Part shown: positions 16,161-24,554 of the stretch, piece after piece | How positions within the stretch are numbered: position 1 is the stretch's first letter | Layout of the letters: the number at the start of each line of letters is the position of its first letter | Source: Planctomycetaceae bacterium | Lineage (GTDB): Bacteria; Planctomycetota; PLA2 | Direction: 5' to 3' | DNA: 46,797 bases | Assembly: GCA_011525755.1 (NCBI GenBank) | Contig: WYBS01000170.1 | Span: 1 to 46,797, forward strand | Translations under genes and position numbers: made by a program | Notes under the pieces: model-generated | What the model was told of the DNA's origin: nothing | Seen by the model: only the letters and a program-made list of their open reading frames with translations | The model's database searches: none

Positions 16161-17167
16161 GCGGCCGCCGGCTCCTTCTCGCGTTCCTCGCGACGCTCGG
16201 CCTCGGGTCGATCCTCTGGGCGGCGTACCAGCGCGTGCGGGAGAGCGAGGAGGCGGAGGAGCTGCTCCGGGCGGTGGCGACGGCGCACCTCCGGGTCGGC
16301 TATGAAGGGGAGGGGGCGTGGGGGAACCGGTGGCCCGGGATGTGGGTCACGCACGACTCGCGGAGCGGGCGGACGAAATACGGATCCGGGCGATGGTCGC
16401 AGGTGGAGGCCGCGCCCAGCGGCCGGATGCCCGACGCCGCGGCGTTCTGCCTCGATCTCGACGCGCTGCTCGAGAACTACCGGGCGAGCGAGGGCGAGCC
16501 GGGCCGGTATCTCGACCGCGACGTGAGGACGCTCGTCGTCGAGCCGCGGCTCGAGGGGCGCCCGAGCCTCGAGATCCTCTTCGACAGGGAGACGTCGCTT
16601 CCGCTCAAGGTGAAGACGGTCCGTCACGACGGCGTCCTCCTGCGGGAGGCCGTGTTCCACTCGATCTTCCTCGGCGACCGGGAGGTGCGCCGGTCGTTCG
16701 GTCCGTCGGTCGACGGGATGGGGAGGAACGTGGCGCCCGAGGATGCGGACGAGGAGGCGGGCTTTCCCGTCTGGCGCCCGGCGTACGTCCCCGAAGGGTT
16801 CCGGCTCGTGAAGTGCCGCGTCTCGCGGTGGATGGGCCCGTGCGTCCGCCTGCTCTACACGGACGGCGTGACGGCGTTCGAGCTCTGGCAGCGGCCGGTG
16901 CTCCTCCCTGCGCAGATCGAGTCGATCTTTTCCCGTGCGCCGGGCGGAGCGGACTTCCACGTCCGGTGGCACCGCCGGGTCGGGTTTCGCGCGCTTGCCC
17001 GGAGCGGCGGGGCGGGCGAGGACGGGATCGCGGTCGAGCGCCACGAGTTCGGGCCGCACGTCCGGTACGAGATGCGGGTCGCGGGCTCGGACGTGACCCT
17101 CGTGACCCGGGCGGACATAGACCCCGAGGAGACGGTGCGCGTCCTCCGGTCGATCGAGGTCAGGTAG
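16157..17167 (+). CDS. RseB/MucB-like periplasmic protein
   Basis: A 336-residue protein with an N-terminal hydrophobic anchor (LLLAFLATLGLGSILWAAY). The middle (about 25-190) resembles the LolA/RseB fold: AEELLRAVATAHLRVGYEGEG, YLDRDVRTLVVEPRL, ILFDRETSLPLKVK. After it comes PAYVPEGFRLVKCRV, similar to the start of the RseB C-terminal domain. RseB protects the anti-sigma factor RseA and senses envelope damage. The TTG start overlaps the stop of the upstream membrane gene, so the pair is translationally coupled. The call is by motif resemblance only. Confidence 0.6.
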   Translation: MSGRRLLLAFLATLGLGSILWAAYQRVRESEEAEELLRAVATAHLRVGYEGEGAWGNRWPGMWVTHDSRSGRTKYGSGRWSQVEAAPSGRMPDAAAFCLDLDALLENYRASEGEPGRYLDRDVRTLVVEPRLEGRPSLEILFDRETSLPLKVKTVRHDGVLLREAVFHSIFLGDREVRRSFGPSVDGMGRNVAPEDADEEAGFPVWRPAYVPEGFRLVKCRVSRWMGPCVRLLYTDGVTAFELWQRPVLLPAQIESIFSRAPGGADFHVRWHRRVGFRALARSGGAGEDGIAVERHEFGPHVRYEMRVAGSDVTLVTRADIDPEETVRVLRSIEVR

Positions 17168-17194
17168 GCCGGAGCGCCGCGCGCGCGAAGGCGG

Positions 17195-17211
17195 GCCCCC
17201 GGACCCCCCCC
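17195..17211 (-). repeat. variant of the dispersed 17-mer
   Basis: On the minus strand GGGGGGGGTCCGGGGGC, differing from the 17-mer mainly by loss of one C in the centre. It is intergenic, after the RseB-like gene. Confidence 0.35.
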
Positions 17212-17283
17212 GGATCGGCGGCCCGTGACCTCCCGGAGACGGGGGGAAGCCGATGATCAGGTGATACAAGAGCGCTCCCCCGG

Positions 17284-18633
17284 ATGGCCACCCACGAAAC
17301 GCCCGCCTGGACCGCCCCGTATCGCCTCGCGGTCGCGCTGCGCCTCCTTCGGGCGAGGAAGATCAACCTGATCTCGATCGTCGGCGTCATGCTCGGCGTC
17401 GGCTCGATCATCGTCGTCATGTCCGTGATGGACGGCTTCCAGGTCGAGCTGCGCGACATGATCCGCGGCACGCTCTCGGACATGATCGTCCAGTTCGACT
17501 CGAAGCTCGTGCCGCGGATCGACGAGGTGCGCGGGGCGGTGGAGGAGGTCCCGGGCGTCGAGGGCGTGGCACTCCAGCTCCACACGATGGGGGTGATCCC
17601 CGTGAAGCACCGCGGCATCGACGGGGGCGCGCAGACGCACATGGCCGTGCGCATCGTCGGCATCCGGCCGGCCGAGGAGGCGGTCGTCTCGAGGGTGCTC
17701 ACGCACATGGAGCCGGCCGAGGGGCAGCCGGAGGATCCCTTCGCGATCGCGGGCGAGTTCGTGCAGGAGGACATGCCGCGGGTCGTGATCTCGCGCTGGA
17801 CCGCGAGGCGGCTCCACAAGGAGGTCGGCGACCGGTTCACGCTGATCACGTTCGAGGAGGTCGAGCGGGACGGTGAGCGCCAGTTCCGCCCGAACAGCCG
17901 CTGGGTGATCGTCTCGCGCATCTACTCGTCCGGCAACGCGGAGTTCGACAAGCTGCACATCTACGCGGACGCGCGCGCCGGGAGCTCGGGGGACGTCTTC
18001 TTCGCCACGCCGGACGCGACCATCGCGGAGCTTCGCGTGAGGATCCGCGACTACCGCGACGCGGAAGCCCTGCGCGAGCCGATCGCGGTCGCCGTGGGCA
18101 GCTACGACCTGAACGTGCTCGACGCGCCGCACTACTACGTGGAGACGTGGGAGGAGCGCCAGTCGAACCTCCTGCGGGCGGTGAACAACGAGAAGTTCCT
18201 GCTCGCGTTCGTGCTCTTCTTCATCGTCGTCGTCGCGTGCTTCACGATCTTCGCCACGCTCACGATGACGGTGGCCGAGAAGACGCGCGACATCGGCGTG
18301 CTGCGCGCGCTCGGCGCCACGCCCGGCGGCATCCTCTCGATCTTCATGATCAACGGGACGCTCGTCGGCATGCTCGGGGCGGGGCTCGGGTACGCGCTGG
18401 GCATGGTCGTGGCCCACAACGTGAACCCGATCCGGATCTTCCTGCGCGAGAACTTCGGGTGGGAGATCTTCCCCCCCGACATCTACCTCTTCGAGAACAT
18501 CCCGACGCACATCGACCACGCGGCGGCGTTCCCGTTCGCGTTCGGCGCGTGCGCGTGGGCGCTCGTCTTCGCGGTCATCCCCGCGGTGCGCGCCGCGAGG
18601 CTCAGGCCGGTGCGCGCGCTGAGGTACGAGTGA
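17284..18633 (+). CDS. LolC/LolE-type ABC transporter permease
   Basis: A 449-residue FtsX-family permease: first helix INLISIVGVMLGVGSIIVVMSVMDGF (about 27-52), a large periplasmic MacB-type domain (about 55-285), then three helices with ETRDIGVLRALGATPGGILSIF-like coupling sequence between the second and third. The C-terminus ends AARLRPVRALRYE, typical of the family. With the ATPase that follows it probably extracts lipoproteins from the inner membrane for transport to the outer membrane, consistent with the many lipoproteins here. The next gene starts at TGATG, overlapping by one base. Only one permease gene is present, so a homodimer is likely. Confidence 0.85.
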   Translation: MATHETPAWTAPYRLAVALRLLRARKINLISIVGVMLGVGSIIVVMSVMDGFQVELRDMIRGTLSDMIVQFDSKLVPRIDEVRGAVEEVPGVEGVALQLHTMGVIPVKHRGIDGGAQTHMAVRIVGIRPAEEAVVSRVLTHMEPAEGQPEDPFAIAGEFVQEDMPRVVISRWTARRLHKEVGDRFTLITFEEVERDGERQFRPNSRWVIVSRIYSSGNAEFDKLHIYADARAGSSGDVFFATPDATIAELRVRIRDYRDAEALREPIAVAVGSYDLNVLDAPHYYVETWEERQSNLLRAVNNEKFLLAFVLFFIVVVACFTIFATLTMTVAEKTRDIGVLRALGATPGGILSIFMINGTLVGMLGAGLGYALGMVVAHNVNPIRIFLRENFGWEIFPPDIYLFENIPTHIDHAAAFPFAFGACAWALVFAVIPAVRAARLRPVRALRYE

Positions 18634-19334
18634 TGGCGCTTCTCGAGGTGAAGGACATCTGGAAGAGCTTCCGGATCGGCGGCGAGACGCTCCAGGTGCT
18701 CCAGGGGGTCTCGTTCGACCTCGAGGAGGGGGAGATCCTTGCGATCGTGGGGCAGAGCGGCAGCGGGAAGTCCACGCTGCTGCACCAGGTGGGACTTCTC
18801 GACAAGCCGGACCGGGGCGTCGTCGTCTACAGGGAGGACGAGATGCCCCTGGTCGGCGCGAGCGCGGCGTACGCGAGGAACCGGACCTTCGGGTTCGTGT
18901 TCCAGTTCTACCACCTGCTGCCGGAGTTCACGGCGCTCGAGAACGTGCTGATGCCCGCGCTGATCCTCCGCTCGTGGGTTTCCTACCGGCGCTCGCGGAA
19001 GGAGCTGCGCGAGGCGGCGCGGTCGATCCTCGAACGGGTGGGGCTCGGGGGCCGGACGACGCACAAGCCGCCGCAGCTCTCGGGCGGCGAGCGCCAGCGG
19101 GTCGCGATCGCGCGGGCGCTCATGAACCGGCCGCCGATCCTCCTCTGCGACGAGCCGACCGGCAACCTCGACCGCCGGACCGCGGAGGGCGTGCGCGACC
19201 TGCTCTGGGACCTGAACCGGACCGAGCGGCAGTCGATGATCCTCGTGACCCACGACGCGGGGATCGCGGGGCAGGCGCACCGGACCCTGACGCTCGTCGA
19301 TGGTAAGCTGGACGGCGGGACGGAAGCCGCATGA
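18633..19334 (+). CDS. lolD: lipoprotein-releasing ABC transporter ATPase
   Basis: A 233-residue ABC ATPase: Walker A GQSGSGKST (40-48), Q-loop in FGFVFQFYHLLPEFTALENVLMP (the LolD/MacB type), signature LSGGERQRVAIARAL, Walker B ILLCDEPTGNLD and switch histidine in ILVTHDAG. The LPEFTALENV segment is typical of LolD. It is coupled to the permease by a one-base overlap and to the next lipoprotein gene by a four-base overlap (ATGA). It powers release of lipoproteins from the inner membrane. Confidence 0.88.
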   Translation: MALLEVKDIWKSFRIGGETLQVLQGVSFDLEEGEILAIVGQSGSGKSTLLHQVGLLDKPDRGVVVYREDEMPLVGASAAYARNRTFGFVFQFYHLLPEFTALENVLMPALILRSWVSYRRSRKELREAARSILERVGLGGRTTHKPPQLSGGERQRVAIARALMNRPPILLCDEPTGNLDRRTAEGVRDLLWDLNRTERQSMILVTHDAGIAGQAHRTLTLVDGKLDGGTEAA

Positions 19335-19690
19335 GGGCGATCGCGCTCATCCTCGCGTTCACCGCGTTCGCGGGCTGCCGGAGCAGCCGCGAGCGGCCCG
19401 ACCGGGACTACACGAGCGCGAACGGGGACTCGGTCGACTTCCTCTTCGAGACCTTCCGCGAGGGCAACCGGCTCCGGAAGCAGAACCTGAAGCGGGACCT
19501 GGCGTTCCGCACGCGCGCGCCGGCGAGCAGGCGGGTCCGCAAGGACAGCGTGCATGCCTTCTGGGAGGGCTTCTGGGCCGAGGAGTGGAGCGGCTTCTCC
19601 GACCTCGCGAACGCGCGTCGGGTCGAGAAGAAGAGCGGGAAGGAGCGCCTCTACTCCATGCGCTTCGGCTTCCTCGACTCGGGCGACTGA
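19331..19690 (+). CDS. small lipoprotein linked to the Lol operon
   Basis: A 119-residue protein with a signal peptide ending FAGC, then a basic, arginine-rich mature domain with a conserved-looking WEGFWAEEWSGFSDL segment near residue 77. It overlaps the lolD stop by four bases, so it is the third gene of that operon. I recognise no family; it may be a substrate or partner of the transporter. Confidence 0.7.
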   Translation: MRAIALILAFTAFAGCRSSRERPDRDYTSANGDSVDFLFETFREGNRLRKQNLKRDLAFRTRAPASRRVRKDSVHAFWEGFWAEEWSGFSDLANARRVEKKSGKERLYSMRFGFLDSGD

Positions 19691-19805
19691 GAGCTCGTGA
19701 ACAAATCCCTGCTGGCTTCGGCCGCCTGCGAAGCCGCCCGGCTTCGGCGTGCCGCCTCGCTGGGTTTCTCCGTCGACCCACGTCGCCCGGGTGTGGGGCA
19801 GGAGG

Positions 19806-20237
19806 TCACCGCCCGCGGCGGAGCGACTTCGGGGGGCCGAGGATCTCGGCGAGGAGGATCGCGTTCCGCGCGCCCGAGGGATCGCGGAGGAGCTTTCGCA
19901 CCGGGTGCTCCGCGCGCGGCTTTCCCGGCGCCATCGGGGGGGGCGGCGGGGGCCGGACCACGACGGGCGCCTCGGCGAACGGAAGCGTCAGCTCGCGGCG
20001 GGGGAGCGGGCGCCGCACCAGCTCGAGGCGCACGACGGGCGGAACCTCGGCGTGCGGGGGTTCCGGGGCCTCCCCCAGATCGTCGCCGAAGGTGCGGTGC
20101 TCGCGCTCCTGCGTCTCGATCGACTTCCTGCGGATCTCCTTCGCGAACTCGACGACCTTCCCGATCAGGCCGAGCAGCAGCGCGACCGCGAAGATCAGGA
20201 ACTCCCACGGGGGGTAGTCGACGGCGAGCGGCGTCAC
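19806..20237 (-). CDS. small membrane protein of the floA operon
   Basis: A 143-residue protein with one N-terminal helix ([20 protein letters not shown], about 13-32), a proline-rich middle and a C-terminal segment [24 protein letters not shown]. From memory, a similar C-terminal motif (xxLRxAIxLxEILxPPxSLR) is found in short planctomycete proteins encoded after floA. GTG start overlaps the floA stop (GTGA), so translation is coupled. It may be a partner of the flotillin scaffold. Confidence 0.65.
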   Translation of the reverse strand: MTPLAVDYPPWEFLIFAVALLLGLIGKVVEFAKEIRRKSIETQEREHRTFGDDLGEAPEPPHAEVPPVVRLELVRRPLPRRELTLPFAEAPVVVRPPPPPPMAPGKPRAEHPVRKLLRDPSGARNAILLAEILGPPKSLRRGR

Positions 20238-21286
20238 GGCTTTTCCGGGTGCTTCTCGCCCGTCCCCGCGATCGAGCCCCGCATCGCCGTGTCCGCCTGG
20301 ATGTTCCTGAGCTGGTAGTAGTCCATCACGCCCAGCCGGCCGCTGCGGAACGCCTCGGCGATCGCCATCGGCACCTCCGCCTCCGCGAGCACGACCTTCG
20401 CCTGGTTCTCCTGCGTCTTCGCCTTCATCTCCTGCTCGTTCGCGACGGCCATCGCGCGGCGGCCCTCGGCCTCCGCCTGGCGCATCTTCTTGTCCGTCTC
20501 GGCGCGCTCGGCCTCGAGCAGCGCGCCCACGTTGGCGACGTCCTGGATGCCCGCGACCGACACGTCCGCGATGTCGATCGACACGATCTCGAACGCGGTC
20601 TGCGCGTCGAGGCCCGCGGCGAGCACGGCCTCCGAGATCCGGTCGGGGTTCTTGAGCACGTCCTTGTAGCTCTCGGAGGAGCCGATCGCGCTCACGATGC
20701 CCTGGCCGACGCGCGCGATGATGGTCTCCTCGGTCGCGCCACCGATGAGCTTCGTGAGGTCCGCGCGCACGGTCACGCGCGCCTTCACCGTCATCCGGAT
20801 GCCGTCCATGGCGACCGCGTCGAGCATCGCGTTCCCCGCGACCTTCGGGTCGGGGCAGTCGATGACGCGCGGCTTCACGTACATGTTCACGGCGTCGAGG
20901 ACGTCGCGGCCGGCGAGGTCGATGCCGGTCGCGGTGCGGAAGTCGAGCGTCAGGTTCGCGCGGTCCGCCGCGATGAGCGCCCGGATCACCTGCGCCACGT
21001 GGCCGCCGGCGAGGTAGTGCGCCTCGAGGTCGCGCGTCGCGACCGTGATCCCCGCCTGCACCGCCGCGATCTTGCTCTGGACGATCACCTGCGCGTTGAT
21101 CTTCCGGAGGCTCATCGCGATGAGGTCGACGAACCCGATCCCCGCGCCCGACGTGATGCACCGGATCCAGAGCGCGAAGTACTTGAAGACGAGGATCAGG
21201 ATGACGAAGAGGAGGAGGACGCCGACGGCGACGAGGACGAAGATGAACGTGCTGGTGGCGGCGAGGGGGGGTGCGGCGAGCGGCAT
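20234..21286 (-). CDS. floA: flotillin-like protein FloA
   Basis: A 350-residue protein of the UPF0365/FloA family: N-terminal membrane hairpin ([21 protein letters not shown], about 14-34), [51 protein letters not shown] in the SPFH core, and a C-terminal charged helix of alanine/glutamate-rich repeats ([36 protein letters not shown]). FloA forms membrane foci that organise lipid microdomains. It is the third gene of a coupled operon with two NfeD proteins, its usual partners. Confidence 0.92.
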   Translation of the reverse strand: MPLAAPPLAATSTFIFVLVAVGVLLLFVILILVFKYFALWIRCITSGAGIGFVDLIAMSLRKINAQVIVQSKIAAVQAGITVATRDLEAHYLAGGHVAQVIRALIAADRANLTLDFRTATGIDLAGRDVLDAVNMYVKPRVIDCPDPKVAGNAMLDAVAMDGIRMTVKARVTVRADLTKLIGGATEETIIARVGQGIVSAIGSSESYKDVLKNPDRISEAVLAAGLDAQTAFEIVSIDIADVSVAGIQDVANVGALLEAERAETDKKMRQAEAEGRRAMAVANEQEMKAKTQENQAKVVLAEAEVPMAIAEAFRSGRLGVMDYYQLRNIQADTAMRGSIAGTGEKHPEKP

Positions 21287-21296
21287 GCCCCCGATT

Positions 21297-21782
21297 CTAC
21301 GTGGCCCCGTCCAACTCCTCGACCACCACGCGGTTTCCGCTCACGTCCACGACCTTCACGCGGCTGCCGGGCGCGACCATCGTGCCGCGCGTGACGACCT
21401 GGACGGGCTCGCCGGCGAACACCGCGGTCCCGCTCGGCCTGAGCGGCGTCTTCGCCTCGCCGGTCGCGCCGAGGAGGTGGAGGAGCGGCTTCGCGGCCGC
21501 GCGCCGGTCGGCGTCGGAGAGGTCGGGCTTCCTGAGATAGAGCCCGCGCGCGAAACCGAGCTTCGGCAGAACCTTGAAGGTGCCCCACAGCACCGCCGGA
21601 GCCCCGGCGAAGAGGACGGCGACGAGCGTCCACCCGAACGCGGCCGAGTGGCCGAACGCCATCACGACGCCGGTCGCGCCGAGCGTGATCGCCACGAGCG
21701 CGAGCGTCCCGAAGCTCACGAGGAACACCTCGAGGACGAGCACGCAGAGGCACGCGATGACGAGGAGGATCGGGAGGATCAC
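21297..21782 (-). CDS. short NfeD-family protein
   Basis: A 161-residue protein: two or three membrane helices ([23 protein letters not shown] and the following hydrophobic stretches to about residue 70) and a C-terminal OB-fold domain (about 100-160) with [22 protein letters not shown] and [19 protein letters not shown], the NfeD signature. GTG start overlaps the stop of the long NfeD gene (GTGA). Short NfeD proteins accompany flotillins and are thought to work with them in membrane organisation. Confidence 0.85.
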   Translation of the reverse strand: MILPILLVIACLCVLVLEVFLVSFGTLALVAITLGATGVVMAFGHSAAFGWTLVAVLFAGAPAVLWGTFKVLPKLGFARGLYLRKPDLSDADRRAAAKPLLHLLGATGEAKTPLRPSGTAVFAGEPVQVVTRGTMVAPGSRVKVVDVSGNRVVVEELDGAT

Positions 21783-23275
21783 GCCTCGGGCCTCACGGTG
21801 ATGACGTTGCCGCGGACCGCGACGACCTTCACCGGCGTGCCGGCCTGGACGAACGCGCCCTCGGCGACGACGTCGAGGTGACGCCCGTCGATCCTCGCGC
21901 GACCCGCGGGCCTGAGCTGCGTCTCGGCGACCCCGGTCGCGCCCACGAGGGCATGGGGGGGGGCTCCGGGGGCCATCGCGACGGCGCTGCCCGTCTGCGG
22001 CGCGGCAGGGGCGAGCGCGAGGCCGCGGAAGAGCGGGACCTTGGGCAGGTAGCGCGCGAGCAGAAACGCCAGCGCGATCGAGCCGAGCGCCCCCGCGAGG
22101 AAGTGGATCGCCATCTCGAAGAGATAGCCCGACTTGGGCACCGGGATGTCGTCCTTCCCCGTGACGTCCGGGATCGCGGCGAGCCCGATCGCGACGAAGA
22201 CGCACGCGAGGCCCAGGAACCCGGCGACGCCGAAGCCCGGCAGCACGAAGATCTCGACGACGAGGAGCCCCACGCCGACGAGGAAGAGCACCATCTCGAG
22301 CGGGCCCGCGAAGCCGGCGATCGCCGACGCGCCGAAGAAGAGGCCGAAGCAGGCGATCGCGAGCGCCTCGGGGATCCCGGTCCCGGGCATCTTGAACGCG
22401 AAGTAGAGCGCGCCGAGGCCCACGAGGAAGAGGAGCCACTTGTAGTCGAGGAGGAACCGCGACGTCCGCTCCGACCAGCTCCAGTCGAGCGAGAGGACCT
22501 GCGTCTTCCCGTCCGAGATCGACTTCACGAGATCCTCGACCGAGGGCTCGATGCGCGAGCAGAGGCCGTAGTCGATCGCCTGCTGGGCCGTGAAGTAGGC
22601 GAGCTCGCCCTCCCGGACGACGATTTCCGGGTCCTCGAGCCCCTGCTCCTCGATGTCGCGCTTCGAGGGGAGCCCCTCCGGGGTGTCGCTCCGGAAGTAG
22701 ACCCACGTGGGCGGGTCCCCGCGCTTCCGGTAGCGGGTCACCTCCATCTCCTTCCGCACCATCGCCTCGACGATCGGCACCGGGTAGCCGTTGCCCTGCG
22801 CGTAGGTCCGGAAGGTGCCCGCGACGACCGTCTGGGACTTCTCGGGCGCCTCCTTCATCTCGCCGTCGGCACCCATGTAGACCGCCTGCGAGTCGCCGAT
22901 CCGCGCGACGTCGTGCATCACGATCTCCTGGCAGGAGATCGCGAGCATCGCGGCGCCGCTGACCGCTTTGCGGCCGACGTAGGCGATCGTGTGGACCTCG
23001 CGGCCGAGGGCGTAGAGCTCGTCGCCCGTCTCGATCGAGGACGTCACGTAGCCGCCGTACGACTCGATGTCGAGGATGACGCAGTCGGCGCCCCACTCGC
23101 GGATCTGCTCGATGCGGCGGAGGACGGACTGCTTGACCGACGGGTCGATCGCCTCGTCGGGGTCCTCGCGCAGCCGGATGACCGCGATCTTCCGGAAGGG
23201 GCCCTTGTCGGGCTTCGCCTCGGTCCCCGCCGCGAGCAGGAGGAGGAGGGGCACGGGGAGGAGGAGACGCCTCAT
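21779..23275 (-). CDS. long NfeD protein with ClpP-like serine protease domain
   Basis: A 498-residue protein: signal peptide, ClpP/crotonase-type protease domain (about 25-230), four or five membrane helices (about 270-400) and a C-terminal OB domain (about 440-498, VGATGVAETQLRPAG). The protease part shows VILDIESYGGYVTSS, where a glycine turn forms the oxyanion region, and KAVSGAAMLAISC, which probably holds the nucleophilic serine. Related membrane proteases of the stomatin operon cut hydrophobic substrates. It heads the operon. A TATAAT lies eight bases before the ATG, which suggests a leaderless or near-leaderless mRNA. Confidence 0.88.
   Translation of the reverse strand: MRRLLLPVPLLLLLAAGTEAKPDKGPFRKIAVIRLREDPDEAIDPSVKQSVLRRIEQIREWGADCVILDIESYGGYVTSSIETGDELYALGREVHTIAYVGRKAVSGAAMLAISCQEIVMHDVARIGDSQAVYMGADGEMKEAPEKSQTVVAGTFRTYAQGNGYPVPIVEAMVRKEMEVTRYRKRGDPPTWVYFRSDTPEGLPSKRDIEEQGLEDPEIVVREGELAYFTAQQAIDYGLCSRIEPSVEDLVKSISDGKTQVLSLDWSWSERTSRFLLDYKWLLFLVGLGALYFAFKMPGTGIPEALAIACFGLFFGASAIAGFAGPLEMVLFLVGVGLLVVEIFVLPGFGVAGFLGLACVFVAIGLAAIPDVTGKDDIPVPKSGYLFEMAIHFLAGALGSIALAFLLARYLPKVPLFRGLALAPAAPQTGSAVAMAPGAPPHALVGATGVAETQLRPAGRARIDGRHLDVVAEGAFVQAGTPVKVVAVRGNVITVRPEA
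21957..21973 (+). repeat. near-exact copy of the dispersed 17-mer
   Basis: GGGGGGGCTCCGGGGGC inside the long nfeD gene, one change from the 17-mer; it is read on the antisense strand of the gene. Confidence 0.6.
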
Positions 23276-23283
23276 CTCCGCGC

Positions 23284-23289
23284 ATTATA
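23284..23289 (-). promoter_or_regulatory. TATAAT -10 element before nfeD
   Basis: A perfect TATAAT on the minus strand ends eight bases before the nfeD ATG. Transcription would start at or just before the ATG. There is no TTGACA-like -35 at the expected place, so strength is uncertain. Confidence 0.45.
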
Positions 23290-23331
23290 GGCCGCCCCCC
23301 CGAGCCCCCCTCTTCGCGGCCGAAGGGCACG

Positions 23332-23363
23332 AAAAAGCCCGCCCACCTTGCGGGTGGACGGGC
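23332..23363 (-). terminator. intrinsic terminator of the candidate small RNA
   Basis: On the minus strand GCCCGTCCACC pairs with GGTGGGCGGGC (10 pairs and one mismatch) across the loop CGCAA, followed by TTTTT. The U-run exists only in this direction. Confidence 0.7.
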
Positions 23364-23418
23364 GGCGGGAGGAAGAGAGGAAGAATCCTCAGTGCGAAAG
23401 CCGGAGGCCTTGGCCTCC
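23332..23418 (-). ncRNA. candidate 87-nt small RNA
   Basis: A complete small-RNA layout on the minus strand. The expected start is about 23418, seven bases after a -10. The 5' end folds as GGAGGC-CAAG-GCCTCC. A linker of about 38 nt follows that is mostly C and U (GATTCTTCCTCTCTTCCTCCC) and can pair with Shine-Dalgarno GGAGG sequences. The RNA ends in a strong intrinsic terminator. No good ORF lies within it. It sits between a divergent plus-strand gene and the nfeD operon, so it could also act as an attenuated nfeD leader. I recognise no Rfam family. Confidence 0.5.
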
Positions 23419-23423
23419 ACTCG

Positions 23424-23451
23424 AAGTTAGCCCACGCCCGGGGTCCGTCAA
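23424..23451 (-). promoter_or_regulatory. sigma70-type promoter of the candidate small RNA
   Basis: Minus strand: -35 TTGACG (23446-23451), 16-base spacer, -10 TAACTT (23424-23429). The same TTGACG with a 16-base spacer is found before tRNA-Ala in this window. Confidence 0.5.
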
Positions 23452-23517
23452 ACGTCCCGTTGTGGGACAGCGAGCCGGATGGGCCGCTAGCATGGGGTCG
23501 GCTGGAGGACATGACGC

Positions 23518-24126
23518 ATGGCGAAGGTCGGCGTGATCGGATCGGGGCCCGTGGGCGACGCGCTCGCGGCGGGATTCCGGAAGCATGGGCACGAGGTGGT
23601 TCGCGGGACGCGCGAGCCGCGCGAGGGGTTCAAGGGCTTCGCGGAAGCGGCGAGGTACGGCGAGATCGTCGTCCTCGCGGTCAAGGGGACGGCCGCGGAG
23701 TCGGCGGTGAAGCTCTGCGGGCCCGGGAACCTCGCGGGCAAGGTCGTGATCGACGCGATGAACCCGATCGCGGACGCGCCGCCGGTCAACGGCGTGCTCC
23801 GGTTCTTCACGACGCACGACGAGTCGCTGATGGAGCGGCTCCAGCGGCTCGCGCCCGAGGCGCGGTTCGTGAAGGCGTTCTCGTGCGTCGGCAGCGCGTT
23901 CATGGTGAACCCGAGGTTCCACGGCGGCCCGCCGACGATGTTCCTCTGCGGGAACGACGCCGCCGCGAAGGAGACCGTGAAGGGGATCCTCGGGCAGTTC
24001 GGGTGGGACGCGGAGGACGTGGGGGGCGTCGAGGCGGCACGGGCGATCGAGCCCCTGTGCATCCTCTGGTGCCTGCCCGGGTTCCTCCGGAACGACTGGA
24101 CGCACGCGTTCAAGCTCCTCCGGTAG
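23518..24126 (+). CDS. NADP-dependent F420 reductase-like oxidoreductase
   Basis: A 202-residue Rossmann-fold protein. GVIGSGPVGDALAAGFRKHGHEVVRGTRE is the dinucleotide-binding motif, with an arginine at the end of strand 2 (TRE) that favours NADP. IVVLAVKGTA, VIDAMNPI and VKAFSCVGSAFMVNP match the NADPH:F420 oxidoreductase family (PF03807). The F420-specific role is unproven; many bacterial members use other hydride acceptors. It stands alone on the plus strand. Confidence 0.75.
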   Translation: MAKVGVIGSGPVGDALAAGFRKHGHEVVRGTREPREGFKGFAEAARYGEIVVLAVKGTAAESAVKLCGPGNLAGKVVIDAMNPIADAPPVNGVLRFFTTHDESLMERLQRLAPEARFVKAFSCVGSAFMVNPRFHGGPPTMFLCGNDAAAKETVKGILGQFGWDAEDVGGVEAARAIEPLCILWCLPGFLRNDWTHAFKLLR

Positions 24127-24154
24127 GGCTCGCGGGAGGGCGCCGTGGCTGCGG

Positions 24155-24337
24155 TCAGCGGGAGCCGCGGAGGGCCTTCTTGTCCTCCTCGGGCAGCTTC
24201 CGCAGGTGCTCCTCGTACTTGCGGAAGAAGGCGGCGCGGTCGTCCAGGTACTCCATCTCGAGCGCCCGCCGGTCGCGCCTCGTCGCCGCCTCCACCACGC
24301 CCACGGCCTTGTGCATGAGTTCGGTCGCCTTGCTCAT
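24155..24337 (-). CDS. small charged helical protein
   Basis: A 60-residue protein starting MSKATELMHKAVGVVEAATRRDR, with a second half of lysine/glutamate-rich helix (FFRKYEEHLRKLPEEDKKALRGSR). GGAGA lies just before the ATG. It is downstream of tRNA-Ala on the same strand. No family recognised; the length and even charge spacing suggest a single helix or coiled coil. Confidence 0.5.
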   Translation of the reverse strand: MSKATELMHKAVGVVEAATRRDRRALEMEYLDDRAAFFRKYEEHLRKLPEEDKKALRGSR

Positions 24338-24433
24338 CGCGTCTCCATGCCGCGGGCCATGGTACCTGCGGCTACTCCTCGAAGAAGCCGCGGTCGAGAA
24401 GATCGCGGGCGTGCGCGGGCGGGGCAGGGCCAT

Positions 24434-24460
24434 GCGAGGGGGCCCCCGGAGCCCCCTCGC
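24434..24460. terminator. 9-bp hairpin just downstream of tRNA-Ala
   Basis: GCGAGGGGG (24434-24442) and CCCCCTCGC (24452-24460) form a perfect stem with a 9-base loop, seven bases beyond the tRNA 3' end on the minus strand. One copy of the dispersed 17-mer forms the right half of it. No U-run follows. Confidence 0.35.
24442..24458 (-). repeat. dispersed 17-mer, exact copy
   Basis: Minus-strand GAGGGGGCTCCGGGGGC, intergenic, between the small helical gene and tRNA-Ala. Confidence 0.7.
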
Positions 24461-24466
24461 TTCCTC

Positions 24467-24542
24467 TGGTGGACCCGGCAGGATTCGAACCTGTGACCTC
24501 CTGGATGCCATCCAGGCGCTCTCCCAACTGAGCTACGGGCCC
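24467..24542 (-). tRNA. tRNA-Ala (anticodon GGC)
   Basis: Acceptor GGGCCCG (24542-24536) pairs with CGGGTCC (24477-24471), with one G-U pair; discriminator A and encoded CCA follow. Anticodon stem CCTGG/CCAGG with loop ATGGCAT gives anticodon GGC for GCC alanine codons. D arm TAGCTCAGTTGG and T arm GGTTCGAATCC are intact. No intron. Confidence 0.97.
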
Positions 24543-24554
24543 GTGAGACCCGCG

